Of a stretch of DNA of 64,000 nucleotides, positions 58,972-64,000 are shown piece after piece. The notes beneath the pieces are model-generated. The model worked only from the letters and a program-made list of their open reading frames with translations, ran no database searches and was not told where the DNA came from. Position 1 is the stretch's first letter; every line of letters starts with the position of its first letter. The stretch lies in assembly GCF_002993335.1 (NCBI RefSeq), contig NZ_PVNS01000012.1, forward strand, positions 41,278 to 105,277. The letters are read 5' to 3'. The position numbers were made by a program, and so were the translations under genes. Source of the DNA: Alkalicoccus urumqiensis. GTDB lineage: Bacteria; Bacillota; Bacilli; Bacillales; Salisediminibacteriaceae.

Positions 58972-60786
58972 TCAGGCGTTAGTCTCATCAAGAAGTTTTT
59001 CGAACTGATCCAGTGTCTCTTCAAAAAGCCGGAGCGCCTGTTTGACCGGCTCAGGTGACGTCATATCAACCCCTGCATGCTTCAATGCATCAATTGGATA
59101 CATGGAGTTTCCGGCCTGCAGAAATTCGATATACCGCTTAACAGCCGGTGCCCCTTCTTCCTGAATTTTTTTCGATAATGCAGCTGCCGCGCTGTAGCCG
59201 GTAGCATATTGATACACGTAAAAACTCATATAGAAGTGAGGAATTCTGGACCATTCATAAGCAATTTCCGGATCGATTTCAACATCTGGTCCAAAATACC
59301 GCTCATTTAAGGCGTAGTAAGTTTCATTTAATTTATCCGGTGTCAGTGGAACCCCGGTTTCTGCCATCTGATGAATATCCCGTTCAAACTCTGCAAACAT
59401 CGTCTGCCGGAAAACCGTTCCACGGAACCCTTCAAGAAAATGGTTGAGAAGATAGAGCTGCTTTTTAGGATCTGTTTCATTCTCGTACAAGTAGGAATGC
59501 AGGAGCGCTTCATTCGTAGTGGAAGCTACTTCAGCAACAAAAATGGAATAGTCGGCATACGGAATCGGCTGGTGCTTCCGTGTATAGTAGCTGTGCGCGG
59601 AATGGCCGAATTCATGAGCCAGCGTAAATAAATTACTGATATCATCCTGCCAGTTCATCAAAATGTATGGCTTCGTTCCGTACGTTCCGGAAGAATAGGC
59701 GCCGCTCCGTTTTCCTGCTGTTTCTTCCACATCCACCCAGCGGTTTTCCAATCCTTCACGGATCACGCTTTGATAATCTTCTCCGAGCGCAGCAAGCCCT
59801 TTTTCCATCCAGACCTTTGCATCTTCGTACGTAACCGGGTAATCGACATTCTCGACCATCGGTGTATACATATCATACAGATGCAGGTTATCCAGACCGA
59901 GCGCCCTCTTTCTGAGTGCCGCATACCGGTGCAGGAGCGGGAGACCCTCATTAATCGTGTCGATCAGCTGATCGTACACAATTTCGGGTATATGGTTCTT
60001 AGCGAGAGCAGCCTGCCTCGCAGATTCATAATGGCGTACGTTAGCCTGAAAAATGTTTTTCTTTACACTTCCCTGAAGGGTTGATGCCAGCGTATTATGG
60101 TAAGACTGATACGTGTGATACATCGCTTCAAACGCATCTTTACGCACGCGCCGGTCAGTGCTCTTCATCAGCGAAATAAAGCGCCCCTGGGTAACTTCGA
60201 CCTCTTCGCCGTTTTCATCTTTTATCACCGGAAATTTCATATCAGCGTTGTTGAGCATACTGAACGTATTGGCAGAAGATGCTGTCACGTCACCTGCCTG
60301 TGCCAGAAGAGCTTCCTCGGCCTCTGAAAGTACATGAGGCCGTCTTTTATTTAACCGGTCCAGTGCGTGCTCATACAGTTTCAATTCTTTTTTTTCTTCC
60401 AGAAAAGCGGAAATTTTTTCTTCCGGTATGGATAAAATCTCCGGCGTTACGAATGAAGCAGCCTGGGAAAAACGGGTTACAAGCTGTCGCGCCCGGTCAT
60501 TCAATCCCTGATAGAACGAATTCGTTGTATCTTCATCGTATTTCATACGGGCATATACAAAAAGCTGAGACAGCTCAACAGATAGTGTATCCTCCAGCTG
60601 AAGGACCTCGTATAAAACATCAGCGGAATCTCCAAGTTTTCCATGGAACGCTTCAATTTCCGGAATCCTCGCAGTGAGCTTCTCATATGATTGTTCCCAC
60701 TCTTCATCACTATTAAATATGTCTTCGACGTCCCACTTGTATTTCTCCGGTACATCCTGCCTTTTAGGAAGTGCAGTTTTCGTCAT
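58972..60786 (-). CDS. pepF: oligoendopeptidase F (M3B family)
   Basis: A 604-residue zinc metallopeptidase cutting short peptides in the cytoplasm. HExxH is in TLAHEFGHSAHSYY (about residue 385), and the third ligand glutamate is in EVASTTNEALL, 25-30 residues on. Length and the C-terminal YQYATGYSAAAALS are typical. B. subtilis has pepF between coiA and spxH, as here. ATG follows AGGAGG. Confidence 0.95.
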   Translation of the reverse strand: MTKTALPKRQDVPEKYKWDVEDIFNSDEEWEQSYEKLTARIPEIEAFHGKLGDSADVLYEVLQLEDTLSVELSQLFVYARMKYDEDTTNSFYQGLNDRARQLVTRFSQAASFVTPEILSIPEEKISAFLEEKKELKLYEHALDRLNKRRPHVLSEAEEALLAQAGDVTASSANTFSMLNNADMKFPVIKDENGEEVEVTQGRFISLMKSTDRRVRKDAFEAMYHTYQSYHNTLASTLQGSVKKNIFQANVRHYESARQAALAKNHIPEIVYDQLIDTINEGLPLLHRYAALRKRALGLDNLHLYDMYTPMVENVDYPVTYEDAKVWMEKGLAALGEDYQSVIREGLENRWVDVEETAGKRSGAYSSGTYGTKPYILMNWQDDISNLFTLAHEFGHSAHSYYTRKHQPIPYADYSIFVAEVASTTNEALLHSYLYENETDPKKQLYLLNHFLEGFRGTVFRQTMFAEFERDIHQMAETGVPLTPDKLNETYYALNERYFGPDVEIDPEIAYEWSRIPHFYMSFYVYQYATGYSAAAALSKKIQEEGAPAVKRYIEFLQAGNSMYPIDALKHAGVDMTSPEPVKQALRLFEETLDQFEKLLDETNA

Positions 60787-60849
60787 ATTGGTGCCTCCTG
60801 AATGTCAGAATAATTGCACTTTCCATGGTACGTGAAGGAAATCAGGATT

Positions 60850-61980
60850 TCAATTATTTTTACTCTCGAAATAATTTTCTTCTGGAGTATGTTCTATTCG
60901 GGGAAGGTGGCTGAGCAGGTGGCTGCGCACATATTCATCATCCACACTGAGCTGCTCCGGCGACTTATACAGCGTAAGCACTCTCTTTTTTACATACACA
61001 CCCGGATAAATTTTTGTTAACGCCCCAAGCGATGCAAGAAGCTGCAGGTAGATCGAAACAGCATTTCTCGCTTTGGAGAATGCAGATCCGAATTTATGAT
61101 GCAGCCCCCGCCACACTTCCGTGACCTGGACTATATGGTGAGGACGGATCCACATAATATACAGATAGAACTGCCACCACCTCTCCGATTTCGAACGGAT
61201 AAAAATGCCGGGCACAGGAAGTAGAAAAAGCGATGGTATGAAATTACGTGTGAGTTTTTCAGACCATAACAGAACGTCTTCTTCGGCAGATACAGCCGGA
61301 GCAGGAAGCTTTCTCAGTTCCTCCAGATGTTTACTCCACATCTGTACAAGCAGGCCGCAGGGCTTCCTCTCTTCTTTCCACACAACGTTTAACACCGGCT
61401 CAGTGAAAGTGAGTTCCGTTACGAGAGCAGAGCGGAGGGTCATTTGGTAGGCCGTTTTTTCACTGATTAATCGATCATGATGAAAATAATAAACGGAGGC
61501 TCTGCTCTGGTGTGCAGCGCATTCGTCCTGTCTGACAACCCTCTTTTCACGCAGAAATGGATGCGGCCTGGCGAAAATCCACACAACTTCTACGCCGGCT
61601 TTCTGATAATCCGATGTACGCTGAAACACTTCCCCTGCTGGCAGCGGTGAGTGCTGGATTTCAATTACCGTCTGCCTCCTTCCTTTAACAGCATATATAT
61701 CAGCTCTCCGCGCCAGACGGGGAAAAGCTTTCTCCTCCTGCACCCGCCATCCTGAAAAACGGAGCCACTCTGCTATACGTTGTTTTGTTTTAATATGTAC
61801 GCTGCTTTCAGGTACTCTGCTTTTACACACGACTGGATGGTAAAAGTGCGGCCGGCAGGAGCTGCCCGACCGCCATTTCACCTCTGATCCGCATTCCGGA
61901 CAATAGAAAGGACCACTTTTACTCAGATTCACCGCACGGCTGTCCTGCAGCATCCCTTCTTTATTTCGTGCCGTAAACAT
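60850..61980 (-). CDS. coiA: competence protein CoiA
   Basis: A 376-residue protein of the CoiA family, needed for recombination of incoming DNA during transformation. N-terminal zinc-finger-like FYCPECGSEVKWRSGSSCRPHFYH (about residues 26-50), nuclease-like region RRADIYAV ... VIEIQHSPLPAGEVFQR (PD-(D/E)xK pattern, about 90-120), and a helical C-terminus. ATG at 61980 (MFTARNKEG) follows GGGAGGAG; the in-frame extension upstream overlaps the mecA terminator. Presence of coiA with mecA suggests a competence regulon. Confidence 0.9.
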   Translation of the reverse strand: MFTARNKEGMLQDSRAVNLSKSGPFYCPECGSEVKWRSGSSCRPHFYHPVVCKSRVPESSVHIKTKQRIAEWLRFSGWRVQEEKAFPRLARRADIYAVKGRRQTVIEIQHSPLPAGEVFQRTSDYQKAGVEVVWIFARPHPFLREKRVVRQDECAAHQSRASVYYFHHDRLISEKTAYQMTLRSALVTELTFTEPVLNVVWKEERKPCGLLVQMWSKHLEELRKLPAPAVSAEEDVLLWSEKLTRNFIPSLFLLPVPGIFIRSKSERWWQFYLYIMWIRPHHIVQVTEVWRGLHHKFGSAFSKARNAVSIYLQLLASLGALTKIYPGVYVKKRVLTLYKSPEQLSVDDEYVRSHLLSHLPRIEHTPEENYFESKNN

Positions 61981-61996
61981 GGCATCTCCTCCCAAC

Positions 61997-62026
61997 AAAA
62001 AAGAGGAAGCCATCAGTGGCTTCCTC
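61997..62026 (-). terminator. terminator of mecA
   Basis: GAGGAAGCCA / TGGCTTCCTC, 10 bp, 4-nt loop, then T6 on the minus strand. It lies 15 bp beyond the mecA stop. Confidence 0.88.
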
Positions 62027-62040
62027 CCGTTACTCGTTCT

Positions 62041-62691
62041 TTAAGAAAAGTTGTTTTTAATTGTCGCCAGCGCATTTTCTTCCAAAATAGTGTTTCCGTA
62101 CTCCTGAATGCGGTGAATCGTTATATCCGACTCATAGCCGTACTCCAGAATCCGACTGAGCATATTATCCTGCTCTTCATCCGTGTACATATCATCAATG
62201 GTTACGAAAAGGAAATACGTGTTTTCGAAATGATAAAGACTTGAATGAATATCCATGTCCACTGCGGAAGCAAGACGGATTGCATCTTCGAAATCATCAA
62301 AACCGACGACGACGCTGAGGGTGTGATCTTTCACGGCATTTTCTTTCTCATCGCCGCTGAACTGCTGATCAAGCATGTCCACAATGTTTTTGTCCACATT
62401 CTCTTCAGCATCTTCTTCAAGAGGTATTTCCAGTTTTACATTTCCATCGTTCATCTGTCCACGCGTTACAATTACTTCCAGGCCTTTTTCCAATGCATGA
62501 ACCTGAACCCAGAGCGGGCCGTTCATTTCGAATTTTTCCTGATCGCTCACTTCATTCATCATTTCAAAAAACAATTCTTCACCGCGTTCCCGGCTGTACC
62601 AGATTTCTTCCTTATCGAAACCACGCCGTTCGATGTCATTGTACGTGATATAAAATTTGATGGTAGTGTCATTAATGCGCTCGATTTCCAT
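62041..62691 (-). CDS. mecA: adaptor protein MecA for ClpC
   Basis: A 216-residue adaptor. N-terminal substrate-binding domain (MEIERINDTTIKFYITYNDIERRGF pattern, residues 1-80), acidic linker (about 90-120) and C-terminal ClpC-binding domain (SVVGFDDFEDAIRLASAV; FVTIDDMYTDEEQ). MecA delivers ComK and unfolded proteins to ClpCP and so controls competence and stress. AAGGGTG site precedes the ATG. Own terminator; spx lies upstream. Confidence 0.93.
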   Translation of the reverse strand: MEIERINDTTIKFYITYNDIERRGFDKEEIWYSRERGEELFFEMMNEVSDQEKFEMNGPLWVQVHALEKGLEVIVTRGQMNDGNVKLEIPLEEDAEENVDKNIVDMLDQQFSGDEKENAVKDHTLSVVVGFDDFEDAIRLASAVDMDIHSSLYHFENTYFLFVTIDDMYTDEEQDNMLSRILEYGYESDITIHRIQEYGNTILEENALATIKNNFS

Positions 62692-62996
62692 GGTGCATTC
62701 ACCCTTTCACGAGGTAAACTCTGGAGCATACCGGAGAAGCTTAGTTACATGTTCCCCGGGGAAAAGAAGTTTAACCTTGTTTTGCTTATTCTTTATTCTA
62801 AGGGATAAGGAACGGAAATGAAATAATTTTGCCTGAATTTATTTATCAATGATTCAGAATTATTTACGTTTCCATAGGTTCATCCATTATATATTGTAGA
62901 ATACTTACAATTTATGCTTAATACAGTTTAAAAAAGGAACAAGGGTGAACGCTGTCTGCATCCACCCTGGAACTGCTATGAATCTGTCTCAGTCCA
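62692..62996. other. intergenic region between mecA and spx
   Basis: 305 bp containing the mecA promoter region and, at 62941-62957 area, a weak spx terminator (AGGGTG / CACCCT with TTTTTT on the minus strand near 62930-62936). The middle is AT-rich. No other gene seen. Confidence 0.55.
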
Positions 62997-63398
62997 TTAC
63001 TCGTTAACCAGTTTTTTTGCAGCTTCCTGCAGCTGGAACGTCCGCACTTTACGCGGAAGGAAACGACGGATTTCCGCTTCGTTGTAACCCACCTGGATCC
63101 GCTTGTCATCCAGAATAATCGGACGGCGCAGAAGACCTGGATGGTCACTGATTAATTGAAACAGTTCCTGAAGAGGCATTGCATCAAGCTCAACTTCCAG
63201 CTCCTGATACACTTTGGAGCGGGTGGAGATAATTTCATCTGTTCCATCCTCTGTCATACGGACTACCTGCTTCACTTCATCAATAGAAAGTGGTTCCGAA
63301 AAAATGTTCCGCTCTTCAAATGGAATTTCGTGTTCTTCCAGCCATGCCTTCGCTTTCCGGCAGGACGTGCAGCTTGGAGAGGTAAATAAAGTGACCAT
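62997..63398 (-). CDS. spx: transcriptional regulator Spx
   Basis: A 133-residue ArsC-like regulator that binds the alpha subunit of RNA polymerase and redirects transcription under thiol stress. The redox switch is C10-TS-C13 in [14 protein letters not shown]; the RPII loop (LRRPIILDD) is present. Its stability is set by SpxH (57916-58875) and ClpXP. ATG at 63398 follows GGGAAGGGAG. The end ([13 protein letters not shown]) lacks strong non-polar residues in the last positions compared with the known ClpX-recognised tail, which may change turnover (inference). Confidence 0.95.
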   Translation of the reverse strand: MVTLFTSPSCTSCRKAKAWLEEHEIPFEERNIFSEPLSIDEVKQVVRMTEDGTDEIISTRSKVYQELEVELDAMPLQELFQLISDHPGLLRRPIILDDKRIQVGYNEAEIRRFLPRKVRTFQLQEAAKKLVNE

Positions 63399-63905
63399 AG
63401 ATGGTGACTCCCTTCCCTATTTTAATATAATACGCGTGTGTTGTATTGTTATTTATAATTATTATTATAACATAAACGATGTAGAAAATCGATATGTTAA
63501 ACAAATGCGTTAAATAGGTTGTACACAACTCATACGTTTTTACTCATATTGTCTATATAACCGTATTGGCTTCAAATTAAACATTCTTTTTTCTTTTTTT
63601 CATTAAAAAACGTTTTCTTTCCTCTCCGACTAACTTCAGAGGGTGCCTTTTTTATTTATCAGGACGAATACGTGTACGTTCATTATATCACATTAACTAT
63701 CCATTGAGAATAGAGCGTATTCATTGAGAATTAAAGCCAGTTCTTCCATAAGCCTTCGGATTCCCTTTCCTCATTTACAACTCCCCTCCTATGCTCTTAT
63801 CCAGCTGTAAGATAGAACTTACTCAAAGTTTCTACTGCTGAATTCGTTTCAACGGGCAGCCCGGGAATTAAAAAGAGGCTGAGACAAAAGCCTTCTAAAC
63901 ATGTA

Positions 63906-63941
63906 AAAAGGAGAATCGATGCGCGAATCGATTCTCCTTTT
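63906..63941. terminator. hairpin, likely bidirectional terminator
   Basis: AAAAGGAGAATCGAT / ATCGATTCTCCTTTT, 15 bp, 6-nt loop, with T-tract on both strands. The gene it serves must lie to the right of the window or be lost. Confidence 0.75.
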
Positions 63942-63960
63942 CTTATCATAGGGACCAAAA

Positions 63961-63993
63961 TAACCTGAGGAAGCCTGGTACTTCCTCAGGTTA
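63961..63993. terminator. hairpin near window end
   Basis: TAACCTGAGGAAG / CTTCCTCAGGTTA, 13 bp perfect, 7-nt loop. On the minus strand it is followed by TTTTGG. It lies 20 bp from the previous hairpin. Confidence 0.6.
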
Positions 63994-64000
63994 ACGGCCA

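Larger units (their letters stand above)
63399..64000. other. intergenic region upstream of spx to window end
   Basis: 602 bp. Next to spx it is very AT-rich, with TATAAT (minus strand, near 63463-63468) as a possible -10. Further right are two strong hairpins (63906-63941 and 63961-63993) and the text AGAGGCTGAGACAAAAGCC (63874-63892), a short motif often seen between genes in Firmicutes. No gene found on either strand. Confidence 0.55.

Noticed and set aside
1..64000. CRISPR arrays, prophage or insertion sequences
   Set aside because: No evenly spaced direct repeats, no phage structural or integrase genes, and no transposase were seen.

Overview
The window is about 64 kb of a low-to-mid-GC Firmicute chromosome, almost certainly a member of the Bacillaceae. 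Many gene sets have the order known from Bacillus subtilis: spx, mecA, coiA, pepF, spxH/yjbH, the yjbI globin, cwlQ/yjbJ, yjbK, yjbL, relQ/yjbM, nadF/yjbN, yjbO, prpE and fabI (right end); dapH-dapL beside an MscS channel (as ykuQ-ykuR-ykuT); the yjcF-yjcG pair; and a yrkD-E-F-H-I type sulfur cluster. Strong AAGGAGG-type ribosome sites and Rho-independent terminators are everywhere. The exported domains (PhnD, the large membrane hydrolase) are very acidic, and there are many osmotic or potassium genes (two MscS, two Ktr gating subunits), which suggests a salt-tolerant or haloalkaliphilic species (inference). I see no prophage, IS element or CRISPR array.

Layout. 1-7.9 kb: Ktr/MscS ion homeostasis, lysine/diaminopimelate synthesis (dapH, dapL), an HD-GYP protein, and a ktrC-like gene followed by a decayed ABC ATPase and nfrA. 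8-16.8 kb: acetyltransferase and 2H-phosphoesterase pair, a PgpA-like protein, tRNA-Val, and a leftward run yfmL-GNAT-diguanylate cyclase-oxidoreductase. 17-26.6 kb: galE with a previously uncalled 43-codon gene, twin cold-shock genes, an SOS-controlled Y-family polymerase, a decayed MinD-like protein, and an MmcB-like nuclease. 26.6-35.1 kb: membrane hydrolase plus an MsrA gene whose catalytic cysteine codon is UGA, trhO, and queC-queD-queE behind a preQ1-I riboswitch. 35.1-35.9 kb: a gene-free block of strong nested inverted repeats. 35.9-41.3 kb: a persulfide/sulfur cluster under an apparent CstR repressor. 41.5-51.4 kb: quinone reductase, rarD, HD-GYP, a phosphonate-type ABC transporter operon with FMN reductase and two orphan genes, and an MFS exporter. 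51.4-64 kb: the fabI-to-spx syntenic block.

The two most notable observations are (1) a candidate selenocysteine MsrA at 28910-29500: UGA sits exactly at the GCFWG cysteine, the frame stays open for the rest of the protein, and a hairpin of the expected type lies 19 nt downstream; and (2) the CstR-type cluster, where three promoters with near-consensus -35 boxes and exact 17-bp spacers each carry an ATACCC/GGGTAT operator in or next to the core promoter, tying a SulP transporter and a DUF302 protein to the sulfurtransferase genes. Several proteins have kept a fold but lost catalytic residues (ABC ATPase 6379-7041, MinD-like 23002-23655, histidine-phosphatase-like 34564-35103). All functions are read from sequence only; no database search was run.
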